This document shows, piece after piece, positions 18,775 through 27,163 of a DNA stretch of 64,000 bases. A program made the translations under genes and the position numbers. Below the pieces are notes generated by a model. That model saw only the letters and a program-made list of their open reading frames with translations. It did no database searches and was not told the origin of the DNA. Origin of the DNA: JACVRN01 sp036389255 (GTDB lineage: Bacteria; Acidobacteriota; Blastocatellia; Pyrinomonadales; Pyrinomonadaceae); assembly GCA_036389255.1 (NCBI GenBank), contig DASVQI010000004.1, forward strand, positions 66,159 to 130,158. Direction: 5' to 3'. Position 1 is the stretch's first letter. Every line of letters begins with the position of its first letter.

Positions 18775-20058
18775 TTACTGAATCGTGTCGGTAGAGCCCC
18801 GGAAGCCGTGGCGTGCCTGATTCATAATCCACTTCAACACGCGCTTGGTGTTGTAGCAGTAGGCAAGTATGTAGTTGCAGGTCGAAAGACAGTGCTTCGA
18901 GCACTCCTTCTTCATCTCGTTGAGTTGGTCTGCCTCGAACTTCGGGTTCTCGATTGTGCCCCAGTCGTGCGTCGCGGAGTACATGGGGAAGCAGGGAGCG
19001 AGCGTCCCGTCCGTGCGAATGATGAGCGAGTTCTGGCCCGCGCGGCAGTCCCACGGCGGAACTTCGCCGCGCATCAGGCGCTTCATGTCCTGCATGTGCT
19101 TCGACTGGTTGACCATCTTGTAGCCTTCGTTGTGGCGCTTGGCGTCCAAGTAATCAAGCAGGTCGTCAACCTTGCTCCAATCGTCCGGCGTCAGGTAGGT
19201 GCTGTTCTCGTCCAGATGCTTGAAGTGCGTCTGCTCCATCATCGGAGACTCGTTGATGTGATAGTCTGTGGCGATGCCGTTGTCATGCGCTATCTCCGTC
19301 AACTCCTTCACGTCGTCCATGTTGATGCGCGTGATGTTGATATTGAACATCACCGTGTAGCCGTAGTGATGCTGGCGTTTGACCAGATAGTCGAAGTAAG
19401 GGCGAATCGGCTCAAGGGCTTTGGGCAGCGCCTTGCGGTCTTTGACGGAATCAACGGCGAGATTGACGGTCGCAATGCCTGCGTCGCCTAAGCGGTCAAT
19501 GACTTCGGGCTTCATCAATCGCCCGTTCGTAGGCAGGTACACGAAGATGTCCTTCTTAGCGGAGTAGTGGACAATCTTGTGTATGAAGCCGGGGCGCAGG
19601 AGAGGCTCGCCGCCCATCAGGGCCAGCACGCGCGAGCCAATCGAGTGCAGCCAGTCAATCGAGCGCTTGGCCGTGTCTTCCGTCATGCCCTTGACCTTGT
19701 TGTTGTAAGACCAGCAGTAATGGCAGTCCAGATTGCACTTCCACTCTGTGAAGAGGTAGGGGATGATGGGACGCAGCTCGCCTTTGTGCCAGAGCGATTT
19801 GAAGTAGGGCGAGCCCCATGTCTTCCACGTGCGTATGGCGTTGAGCTTCTGGTATTCACCCTTGGTCATAGGCTGCGGGTCTGCATGAATCGGGTAGGGC
19901 GGCTCGGGCAACACTTCCGGCTCAGGCTTTGGCTCTAAAGTGGTTTTCGTTTGAGATTTGTAGAGTATCTGATGAAGCTTAGGGTCTATGCGAAAGGGTG
20001 GGGGTGCTGTTGTGGCCTCAGGCTGTACTGTCCCGACCCGCTCCTGAATTTCTGCCAT
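18775..20058 (-). CDS. Radical SAM protein with SPASM-type C-terminal domain
   Basis: A 427-residue protein. The radical SAM cluster motif is KCNLDCHYCW (Cys108, 112, 115), followed by GGEPLLRPGF and a TIM-barrel with YLPTNGRLM. The C terminus has a SPASM-like set of cysteines (DCRAGQNS, APCFPM, CSKHCLSTCNY), so it should carry auxiliary Fe-S clusters. An N-terminal Pro/Glu-rich extension of about 75 residues is unusual. The chemistry is unknown: SPASM proteins include peptide-modifying maturases and lipid or cofactor enzymes, and no precursor peptide is seen beside it. ATG 20058 is preceded by a strong AAGGAGA. Confidence 0.85.
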   Translation of the reverse strand: MAEIQERVGTVQPEATTAPPPFRIDPKLHQILYKSQTKTTLEPKPEPEVLPEPPYPIHADPQPMTKGEYQKLNAIRTWKTWGSPYFKSLWHKGELRPIIPYLFTEWKCNLDCHYCWSYNNKVKGMTEDTAKRSIDWLHSIGSRVLALMGGEPLLRPGFIHKIVHYSAKKDIFVYLPTNGRLMKPEVIDRLGDAGIATVNLAVDSVKDRKALPKALEPIRPYFDYLVKRQHHYGYTVMFNINITRINMDDVKELTEIAHDNGIATDYHINESPMMEQTHFKHLDENSTYLTPDDWSKVDDLLDYLDAKRHNEGYKMVNQSKHMQDMKRLMRGEVPPWDCRAGQNSLIIRTDGTLAPCFPMYSATHDWGTIENPKFEADQLNEMKKECSKHCLSTCNYILAYCYNTKRVLKWIMNQARHGFRGSTDTIQ

Positions 20059-20418
20059 GTGGTCTCCTTTCAACTGCTCTCAATTCTTCTGGTGAGTGGT
20101 ATGGGCTGCACGAAAGAGCATCAGACCGGAAAGAGGCTCTTTCTCCCAAGCAGTCCACCCGGTTAAGGTTATAAGGGAGGAGGCTCGACCGCGAAGCGCA
20201 CAAGGGCCAAGTCCTTCAAGATTACAGCGCGGCCATGTTGTTAAAGAATCTTTCAGCCGGGCGGGAGGCTCTGTCGAGGATGCCCCTCTTGCCGCCCGTA
20301 CAATCCGAAGTCTGAAACCGCGATGCGAATATTGGCCGATTTCTCATGGAATTTCAAGTGATTCGGAACACTTTCGCCTCTGCCCCCGCGCGCGGGTGCC
20401 ATTGCCGAAGCCCGCTCT
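20059..20418. other. Divergent intergenic region, no gene found
   Basis: About 360 bp. It contains the ribosome-binding site of the minus-strand radical SAM gene. A 108-codon plus-strand open frame has no family resemblance and Arg/Pro-rich, shadow-like composition. No hairpin or clear promoter was recognised. Confidence 0.4.
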
Positions 20419-22173
20419 ATGACTGTAAGCTTCTGTTCGCAAAGGAGCAATGAAGAAGGTTTGGCTGCACAGGCAGAGCCTATTACCACGGCGGGACTCA
20501 GACCCGAACTCTTCACGGAGCCCGGCGCACTCGTGCCCGGTCGCGCCGCTCTCATCATCCTTCTGGCGTTATTTGTGCTGACTGGCCTATGGCTTCGGGG
20601 CTCGGGGCTGGGTACGGAGGCGCTGAGCGAAGACGAGCTTAATAAGCTTGAGGCCGTGGCGGATTATAGAGCCAACGGGCTGACTGCGGCCAACGGCGAG
20701 CATCCTTTCCTGATGAAGGCGCTGCAAACCGTCAGCATCATAGCCGCCGAGAAGTGGAACGCAAGCTCATTGGTCGCATCGCGTCCGGCCGGGCTTGGCA
20801 TCTCCACAGAGGCGGCGCTCAGGATACCGTCAATCATCTTCGGCTCGCTCACCGTGATTCTCCTTTACCTTTTCACGCTGGAGCTGTTCGGCGGCGAGGT
20901 CGCGCTCATAGCTGCCGCGCTCTGGGCATTTGACCCGAGCGCCATAGGCTTCAACCGCATAGCCAAAGAAGATACCTTCGTCCTCTTCTTCTTTCTGTTG
21001 GCCAACGTCTTCTGGCTCAGAAGCCAGCGCGTAGCGGAATCCGGCAGGGGAAATCCAGCGCCGCTCTACCGGGCCACGGCTGCCGCTTACGGCGCGATGC
21101 TCGCCTCCAAGTACGTGCCGCACCTGTTCGCCGTCAGCATCAGCTACAACTACATCTTTCAGGGCATGCCGCAGACGCGATGGCGGCTTGGTAAGAAGCG
21201 CTTCTTCATCTTCTTCGCGGTGATGGGGCTGGTCTTCCTGATACTCAACCCGACCATATTGCTTCCGGCTACGTGGAGGCAAATGCTTGCCTTCGCCAGC
21301 TACAAGCGCATAGGCCACGACGGCTACGAGTTCATGGGAAGGGTCTACAGCCACAAGCTCATGGACTGGCTATACGGCGTGCCGTGGTACTTCTACTTCG
21401 TCTTCATGTGGGTGAAGCTGCCCGTCCTGACCATCCTCTCTTTTCTGGCAGGGCTGCCCGTGGTGATTCGTAAACGAGTGGGCGACGGGCGATTCTTTCT
21501 CTTCTTCTGGGTGCTGTTAGGCTTCGTCCCGTTCATGCTGTTCGGCGGCAAGTTCACGCGCTACTTCACGCCCGTTCTGCCGGTGGTGCTGATAATCGCC
21601 GGGCTGGGCTTGCAGCACGCCGCGAGCTTTGTGACCGGGCGGCTTTCCGCTAGCGCGAGCGTGAAAGCTTACGTGCGCGCGGCTTTGTACGGCTTTGTGA
21701 TTCTAGCCTCCGGCGTGACCTCCTTCATGGCCGCGCCGCACTACAGGCTCTACACGAACAGCTTCGGCGGGGGCGCGGAGCGGGCCGGGAGCTTTTTCCC
21801 GCAGGATGAGTTCTACGACGCCGCCATACGCGACACCGTGGCGGAGATTGCGCGAGGCGCAAGACCGGGAGCGCGCGTGGCCACGGAGACGGTCGGCCTC
21901 GCGGCATACTACGCCGAGCGCGCCGGGCGCACAGACCTGCATTTCGTCTCTCTCTCAGACCACGCGGCGCTGAGCGAGATGACAGAGGGCGACTTCCTCA
22001 TAGCAGCGCGCGGGAGGCGCTATTTTAGCAACGAGGCCGTGCTGGCCGGGCTTGGACAATCGGCTCAGCCGACCTTACGCATCTACGCCGGAGAGATTCC
22101 GGCGGCCGACGTTTACCTGCTGGATCAATCCTCGCTGGCGATAGTCAGAAGCCGTGCGGGCGCTGCAAAATAA
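20419..22173 (+). CDS. GT39-type (PMT-like) membrane glycosyltransferase
   Basis: A 584-residue protein with roughly ten TM segments. It resembles dolichyl/polyprenyl-phosphate-mannose glycosyltransferases (GT-C fold, like ArnT), which transfer a lipid-linked sugar on the outer face of the membrane. After the first TM comes the acidic pair Asp72-Glu73 (LSEDELNK), the metal/catalytic site. GEHPFLMKAL and FDPSAIGFNRIAKEDTFVLF match the second conserved loop. Acceptor and donor are unknown. ATG 20419 lacks a good ribosome-binding site; the in-frame TTG at 20461, 13 bp after AAAGGAG, is an alternative start. Confidence 0.8.
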   Translation: MTVSFCSQRSNEEGLAAQAEPITTAGLRPELFTEPGALVPGRAALIILLALFVLTGLWLRGSGLGTEALSEDELNKLEAVADYRANGLTAANGEHPFLMKALQTVSIIAAEKWNASSLVASRPAGLGISTEAALRIPSIIFGSLTVILLYLFTLELFGGEVALIAAALWAFDPSAIGFNRIAKEDTFVLFFFLLANVFWLRSQRVAESGRGNPAPLYRATAAAYGAMLASKYVPHLFAVSISYNYIFQGMPQTRWRLGKKRFFIFFAVMGLVFLILNPTILLPATWRQMLAFASYKRIGHDGYEFMGRVYSHKLMDWLYGVPWYFYFVFMWVKLPVLTILSFLAGLPVVIRKRVGDGRFFLFFWVLLGFVPFMLFGGKFTRYFTPVLPVVLIIAGLGLQHAASFVTGRLSASASVKAYVRAALYGFVILASGVTSFMAAPHYRLYTNSFGGGAERAGSFFPQDEFYDAAIRDTVAEIARGARPGARVATETVGLAAYYAERAGRTDLHFVSLSDHAALSEMTEGDFLIAARGRRYFSNEAVLAGLGQSAQPTLRIYAGEIPAADVYLLDQSSLAIVRSRAGAAK

Positions 22174-22251
22174 TCGCTGCGGGCCGTCAAAGGTTAGCTT
22201 GAAGCGAGAGACGGGCAGGAATTTGAGCGACCACCGGCTCATGGCTTGATT

Positions 22252-22280
22252 TTGGAAATCCCTGCTGCTTAGGTTATACT
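22252..22280 (+). promoter_or_regulatory. Putative sigma-70 promoter for the lipoprotein gene
   Basis: TTGGAA (22252-22257), 17-bp spacer, TATACT (22275-22280), giving a leader of about 120 nt before ATG 22408. Confidence 0.5.
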
Positions 22281-22407
22281 GCGCGCCTTCTCTTGAGTTT
22301 TGAAGCAGACGGCGCGACCGGGCAGGTTAATTCACAAAGGAAGTCGCGCCCCTACTATGCGGCAATCAAATTTTTTCCCATGCAATAGAAGGAGCTGGAG
22401 AGTAACC

Positions 22408-22983
22408 ATGAAAATCAAAATGACCGCGCTTGTGCTGACGCTTGTGGTCATGAGTCTGGTCGCTGCTGCGTGCGGCAGCAAGACCGAGACGACTACGAAT
22501 ACCACGACCAACACGACGACTAACACCAACACTGCAAACGCCAACACCAAGCCGGCCGTCGCAGCCAACATGAAGACCCCCGAAGGGACTTTCAAAGTTG
22601 CTTACGAGGCGGCGAAGGCGCGCGACATGGAGGCCTTCAAAAAGACCATCTCGAAAGATTACATGGAGATGCTGAAGGGCATAGCGGATCGCGAGAAGCG
22701 CACGGTTGACGATATCATCAAAGAAGGCATAGCCAGAAATCCGGTGCCTGAGAAGCCCGAGACCCGCAACGTAGAGCAGCAGGAAGATGGCGGCATCAAG
22801 ATGGAGTTCATGGACGGCAACAAAAAGTGGCACATCGTCTACCTGATTAAAGAGGGCGACGACTGGAAGTTCAACTTCGGCCCCGGCTCTGACCTGATAG
22901 AAGAACAGGCCGTCGGAAGCGGTAGAGAGGGCAAGGAAGGCGACGCGGCGAACATGCAGGAGAAGAAGGGCAAAGGCAAGTAA
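22408..22983 (+). CDS. Putative lipoprotein with Asn/Thr-rich linker
   Basis: A 191-residue protein. The signal sequence ends LVAAAC, a plausible though not ideal lipobox. A TNTTTNTTTNTNT linker follows, then a small soluble domain (about 55-165) with TPEGTFKVAYEAAKARDMEA and WHIVYLIKEGDDWKFNF. That arrangement is like the NTF2-fold DUF4878-type lipoproteins, but the family assignment is tentative. The tail is Lys/Glu/Gly-rich. ATG 22408 is supported by AAGGAG/GGAGAG just upstream; the open frame from 22300 is not. Confidence 0.75.
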   Translation: MKIKMTALVLTLVVMSLVAAACGSKTETTTNTTTNTTTNTNTANANTKPAVAANMKTPEGTFKVAYEAAKARDMEAFKKTISKDYMEMLKGIADREKRTVDDIIKEGIARNPVPEKPETRNVEQQEDGGIKMEFMDGNKKWHIVYLIKEGDDWKFNFGPGSDLIEEQAVGSGREGKEGDAANMQEKKGKGK

Positions 22984-23013
22984 GCCCGCTCTTTCTTCAA
23001 GACGCTAAAAGTT

Positions 23014-23057
23014 AAAAGCTCATGACGGCGAGCCGTGGCTCGCCGTCATGAGCTTTT
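23014..23057 (+). terminator. Rho-independent terminator
   Basis: A perfect 21-bp inverted repeat (AAAAGCTCATGACGGCGAGCC at 23014-23034 and its complement at 23037-23057) with a minimal loop and a run of T, just after the lipoprotein gene. Confidence 0.9.
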
Positions 23058-23108
23058 TCTGCACGGCGAGGTGAAGCAGCGACGGCACGGATAAATGAAT
23101 AAATTCTC

Positions 23109-24200
23109 TTATCTCAGGATGATTTGTCCGTTCGTCATCTGCGTGTTCAGCTCTGCGGAAAGAGCGGTCAGGCGCGAGAGGATGCTTTGAGCTTCAGTTG
23201 AGTCGGCGGGGCGCGGCAGGTAATCTTCCAGAACTACGGGCAGGACTTCGGCAGAGACAAGTCCGGCGCGGCTCATTCTTAAACGAAGCATGGCGCTCTC
23301 AGTGACTCGCCTGCCCAGCCAGCGCGGCGAATCGAAGGCGAAGTTTCCTAGCGAATAGGCTATAAGGGCGCGACCCGTGCCGGAAGTTGAGCGCCGCTCG
23401 ATTGCCTCCAGACCCGCGAGCGTGTGAGGGTGATGGCCCACGACTACATCAGCGCCCGCTTCTATGGCCGCGTGAGCCAGCGAGATTTGCTCTGCGCCCG
23501 GCCTATAAGAGTACTCGACTCCCCAGTGAAGCGACACGACAACAACGTCTGCGTCTTTTCCGGCCGAGACGACTGCGCGCTCAAGCGCCGCGCGGGAGGC
23601 CAAAGCAACCGACGGTTCATTATCCTTGAGAGGCTTGCTCACAGGCGGCGCAATCGCCGTGAAGCTGACAAAGGCGATTCTGATTCCTTTGACGCTCACA
23701 ATCACAGGCGACTCCGCCTCTGCGCGCGTTTGTCCCGCCCCGCTCCAGCGCAGGCCGCCCCGCCCGAGATGGCGCATAGTCTCAAGCAGGCCGGTGCCTC
23801 CGCAATCCATGCTGTGATTGTTGGCGAGCGACAGCACGTCGAAGCCGGCGTCAGTCAGGGCTTCTACGTAGCGCGGGCTGGCCCTGAAAGCGATTCTTTG
23901 CGGGCTGCGCTCGCATCTGGTCGTCACAGGGCATTCCAGATTGCCGAATGACAGGTCTGCGGCTGAGACGGCATCCCTGACACGCGCGAACGTGACGCGC
24001 GTTCCTTCTCGCTCCATCCTGCGCGCGATGCCACGGTCGAGCAGAATATCCCCGACCGCTACCACCTGAATCTCCGGCTCGCTCTGCACGGCTTCAGAGC
24101 CGCCGGGTAAAGCGCTCAATGAAAGAAGAATGATGAAAAAGCCTAAAGTGGGACTTAAGATTAAGCGCCTGTTAAATAGTCCGTAGCGAAGACAGCTCAC
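23109..24200 (-). CDS. CapA family protein (metallophosphatase-like, poly-gamma-glutamate capsule type)
   Basis: About 363 residues. CapA/PgsA-like proteins have a calcineurin-like fold and are linked to export of poly-gamma-glutamate, though many stand-alone members have unknown roles. Seen: VVAVGDILLDRGI (metal site), FGNLECP, SLANNHSMDCG, VVVSLHWGVEY, VVVGHHPHTL and IAYSLGNFAFD. A hydrophobic export segment lies just upstream (LILSPTLGFFIILLSLSALP). The start is uncertain. The open frame begins at 24311, but its first 25 codons come from a CGCAGAGACGC-type dispersed repeat, so I propose GTG 24200. No pgsBC-like genes are nearby. Confidence 0.78.
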   Translation of the reverse strand: MSCLRYGLFNRRLILSPTLGFFIILLSLSALPGGSEAVQSEPEIQVVAVGDILLDRGIARRMEREGTRVTFARVRDAVSAADLSFGNLECPVTTRCERSPQRIAFRASPRYVEALTDAGFDVLSLANNHSMDCGGTGLLETMRHLGRGGLRWSGAGQTRAEAESPVIVSVKGIRIAFVSFTAIAPPVSKPLKDNEPSVALASRAALERAVVSAGKDADVVVVSLHWGVEYSYRPGAEQISLAHAAIEAGADVVVGHHPHTLAGLEAIERRSTSGTGRALIAYSLGNFAFDSPRWLGRRVTESAMLRLRMSRAGLVSAEVLPVVLEDYLPRPADSTEAQSILSRLTALSAELNTQMTNGQIILR

Positions 24201-24235
24201 GGGAGAGACGCGTAGAAACGCAGAAGAGGGAGTGC

Positions 24236-24296
24236 CGGGAAAATCAGCTCTCTGCGCGTCCTCAGCGTTCTCCGCGTCTCTGCTGCGAATTACTTT
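24236..24296. repeat. Degenerate CGCAGAGACGC-type dispersed repeat
   Basis: On the minus strand this reads as tandem CGCAGAGACGCGGAGAACGC-like units, the same motif as the palindrome at 54703-54769. It overlaps the upstream part of the CapA open frame. Confidence 0.5.
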
Positions 24297-24329
24297 CTGC
24301 CTCTCACTCAAGCGCTCTGATAACGAAGC

Positions 24330-26408
24330 CTAATTCGAGTTAATGCGGCGGGGCCTCGCCTGTAGGAGGAAGGTCTTTGTCCAGACAGGAGGCTTGGGCG
24401 TCTGACCGCGATTGATTGCCGCCTGCCACTTCTCGTCCGTCAGCCGGTCACTGATTGGATGCTTGAACTCGTAATAGCTCAGCGCCGCGCCGCGAGTCAG
24501 CACGAGCCTTCCTTCGACAGGCACTATGGCGAGAATCTGATAAGCGCGTCCTACGCCCTCCTCCAGCACTTCCGTTCCGCCCGTGTGAACGTCCGCTATG
24601 ACGGCCATGTCCTTGTCCGTCTCGTTGACCATCTCCCAAGTGTCAGGGTTTCCGGTCATGACGGAGAGCGTCATGTATTCTAGCGTCCCGCCTATGTGAC
24701 GAATCGTCTCATACTCGTCGGTCAGCTTCTCGTTTCGCAGCTCTTTCATGGAGATGCGGTTGAGCGTCACCAGCAATTCCTCGAACTGCTCGAACCTGTC
24801 CTTCAAAGTATCCGGCAGAAGGTTGCGCGTCTCGAGTCCTTCGCGCGACTGGCGCGTCAGATTCAACAGGCGAGTCCAGAAGAGTACGTTCGGCTCGACG
24901 TAGCCCTTATAAGGAGCGGGCTCGCTGCCGTCGCCCTGCTCGGCTCCGCTCTGCTTGCCGTAGAGAATCGTGTCGTGGCGAAGCTCCGCCCATGAACCGA
25001 GCGCCGTGTGCAGGGATTTGTCCGTCCACGCGGTGTTGCGCATGAAGGATGGATAGCCTTGCGGGACGGGTTCGAGCAGCGCCTTGAGCGCGTAGAGCCA
25101 GCTCCAGTAGAGATTCGATGTCCATCTCTTTTCAGTGATTTTTGAGAACTCTTCCATGAGCTTCAGGCGTTCGGGCTGATAGCCGCCCCAGTTCTTCGGA
25201 TTGTAAAGATTCGGGTAGCTATCCAGAATCTCGCGCGCGCGCGGGCTGCCCAGCACGGCCATCACGTCCAAGCCCGAAGGAAAGACGCGCTCGACCGGCA
25301 TCGAAAGCCTCTGCATGATTTCGCTGTCCGGGATGTAGCGCTGGCCCATGAAGCGAAGTTGAATCGAAGGGTCTGGAACGTTCGGCTGGTTGGGCCGTAT
25401 GAGCGTGCGCGTCTGTATGCGCGCTGGCCTGAGCTTTCCGGCGGCTTCCGCGAAGGCCGCGAATTTTTCAGGGGCGATGAATGCGCTCGTGTCCGCGTCT
25501 TTGCCGAAGGAAGCATCCATCGCGGCCTTCCATTCGGCGGGAGTGATGTCGTCGGAAGCTCCAACGTAAAAAGAGGTCGGCTCGTATATGACCGCCCACT
25601 CGTCCGAGAGATTCGCCCTGTAGAGCGAGCGCACCAGCAGGAGGCTTTGCCTGATGGGCTCTTCCGCGAGCCCGGCTTCGGTACGCAGCGCAAACGGCGT
25701 CAGCCCGTACCACATCATCGCCCCGAAGTAGCGCTGAAGAGTTTCGCTGCGGGTGTAATGGCCGCGCGGCACGAACTGAGAGTAATCAACTGTGTAAGGA
25801 AAGATTGCGCCGCGACGGAAACCCTCGTGCGCTTTGATTAAATCAAGCTCTGTCTGCGCCAAATCTTGCGCCTCCGCAGGAATCTTCGACTGCGGGTCTA
25901 AGAGCCTGAGCGCGACGGCGAAGTAGGCGACGTTCTTCAGCGCGGCGCTCTTAAGTTGCGCGTCGGTTTGCTCGCGCCATGTCCTGACCGATTCTTCCAG
26001 CATCCCTTCCGTCAGCCGCTTAAGCGCGGGCATCAGCGACTGCTCTTCCGCCGTGCGAAGTGTGAAGTCGTAGAAGATGTGATAAAGGTGCAGCACGGCG
26101 TCGGTCGTGACCAACGAGGGCAGGTCTTTGTAGTCGTTATCTTCGTAGATGTGAAAAAGCTGTCGCGCGTTCGTGGGCGAGACGGCGAAAAGATTCTGCG
26201 CGAGCATCTGCCGCTCGGCTACTGTGAGCGGCACAGAGGCGTTGAAGGCGCGAAGGTTCACGACTTCACGAAGCGTGGGCGAAACCGCGTAAGGCTTGAC
26301 GCGCGCCGCAGCGTCCTGCGCCACGGCCTGGGGGCTGAAGATAAAAGTTGTAAGCACCATGAAAGCCATTAGCCAGCTTGCGCGGCAAAGAATCTTTTTT
26401 CGCTTCAT
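24330..26408 (-). CDS. Secreted DUF3160 family protein
   Basis: A 692-residue protein with signal peptide (about 1-31, ending AVAQ). The remainder is helix-rich and matches DUF3160, including LFHIYEDNDYKDLPSLVTTDAVLHLYH and GLTPF near the middle. The family is widespread in secreted proteomes and has no established function. ATG 26408 overlaps the upstream FG-GAP gene as TGATG, so translation is probably coupled; the TTG one codon earlier is less likely. Confidence 0.82.
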   Translation of the reverse strand: MKRKKILCRASWLMAFMVLTTFIFSPQAVAQDAAARVKPYAVSPTLREVVNLRAFNASVPLTVAERQMLAQNLFAVSPTNARQLFHIYEDNDYKDLPSLVTTDAVLHLYHIFYDFTLRTAEEQSLMPALKRLTEGMLEESVRTWREQTDAQLKSAALKNVAYFAVALRLLDPQSKIPAEAQDLAQTELDLIKAHEGFRRGAIFPYTVDYSQFVPRGHYTRSETLQRYFGAMMWYGLTPFALRTEAGLAEEPIRQSLLLVRSLYRANLSDEWAVIYEPTSFYVGASDDITPAEWKAAMDASFGKDADTSAFIAPEKFAAFAEAAGKLRPARIQTRTLIRPNQPNVPDPSIQLRFMGQRYIPDSEIMQRLSMPVERVFPSGLDVMAVLGSPRAREILDSYPNLYNPKNWGGYQPERLKLMEEFSKITEKRWTSNLYWSWLYALKALLEPVPQGYPSFMRNTAWTDKSLHTALGSWAELRHDTILYGKQSGAEQGDGSEPAPYKGYVEPNVLFWTRLLNLTRQSREGLETRNLLPDTLKDRFEQFEELLVTLNRISMKELRNEKLTDEYETIRHIGGTLEYMTLSVMTGNPDTWEMVNETDKDMAVIADVHTGGTEVLEEGVGRAYQILAIVPVEGRLVLTRGAALSYYEFKHPISDRLTDEKWQAAINRGQTPKPPVWTKTFLLQARPRRINSN

Positions 26409-27040
26409 CAATTGTTCCTCGTTTCGTCACCCGTCAAAGTCACCTGCGCGCCGTCGGCCTCTACGGTGATTCCTTCTTTGCTCGCTTTGACCAGCCGCGC
26501 CAATTGCCAGTCTCCGCGCTGCCAGTCCAGAGTAAAGCCGAAGCCGTTCCACGAATAGACTGCGAGACACAATCGCCCGTCGCGCTTCATCTCGATTGCC
26601 GCAAGCTCTTCCTCTCTGTCACCGTCTAAATCTGCGAACGTGAAATCAATGAAAGGGCGGCTCAGGCTTGAGCCCAGCCATTTCTTGCTGGCCGTTCGTC
26701 CGTCCCACGAATAGAGGAAGAGGCAGTTGTGCGGCTTCGGAAAGAAGCGCGTGGATTTGTAGACGCCCACGGCTATCTCTCTGCGACCATCGCCGTCAAC
26801 GTCCGCGACCATGAGCCTCCAAGGCTTCCAGCGCGCGGGCACGCCCCTCCACAGGACTGTGCCGCCGTGGCGCACGCTGAGCGACGGCTCGCTCTCTTTA
26901 TCCAGAACTACGCGCTCCTTTTGACCGTCGCCGTCGAGGTCGGATTCCAGAGAAAGGATGCCCGATGAGCTATCGTGCGCCGGGCCTGATAGGAATGTTG
27001 ATAACAGCAGGATTAAAACAGCATGGGCCGCCGGGTTCAT
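26408..27040 (-). CDS. Secreted FG-GAP/VCBS-like repeat protein
   Basis: A 210-residue protein with an N-terminal hydrophobic export signal and three calcium-binding-type repeats of the integrin FG-GAP/VCBS kind: SDLDGDGQKE, ADVDGDGRREIAVG and ADLDGDREEELAAI. Such repeats form beta-propeller blades, but three are too few for a full propeller, so it may pair with another protein. The obvious candidate is the DUF3160 protein, whose gene it overlaps by one base. Confidence 0.75.
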   Translation of the reverse strand: MNPAAHAVLILLLSTFLSGPAHDSSSGILSLESDLDGDGQKERVVLDKESEPSLSVRHGGTVLWRGVPARWKPWRLMVADVDGDGRREIAVGVYKSTRFFPKPHNCLFLYSWDGRTASKKWLGSSLSRPFIDFTFADLDGDREEELAAIEMKRDGRLCLAVYSWNGFGFTLDWQRGDWQLARLVKASKEGITVEADGAQVTLTGDETRNN

Positions 27041-27088
27041 ATGTCATCACTGTAATTGATTTAACGCCGGAAGGGCAAAAAGAATCGA

Positions 27089-27137
27089 AGCCCGGCGCTT
27101 ATGGCTCGCTCTTAGAGCGAGCCATAAGCGCCGGGCT
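27089..27137 (-). terminator. Terminator of the DUF11 locus
   Basis: A perfect 23-bp stem (27089-27111 and 27115-27137) with a TTA loop. On the minus strand it is followed by CTTTTTG, as expected for termination after the gene ending at 27164. Confidence 0.88.
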
Positions 27138-27163
27138 GCTTGCTGAAATTCTTCTTGGCCGTG

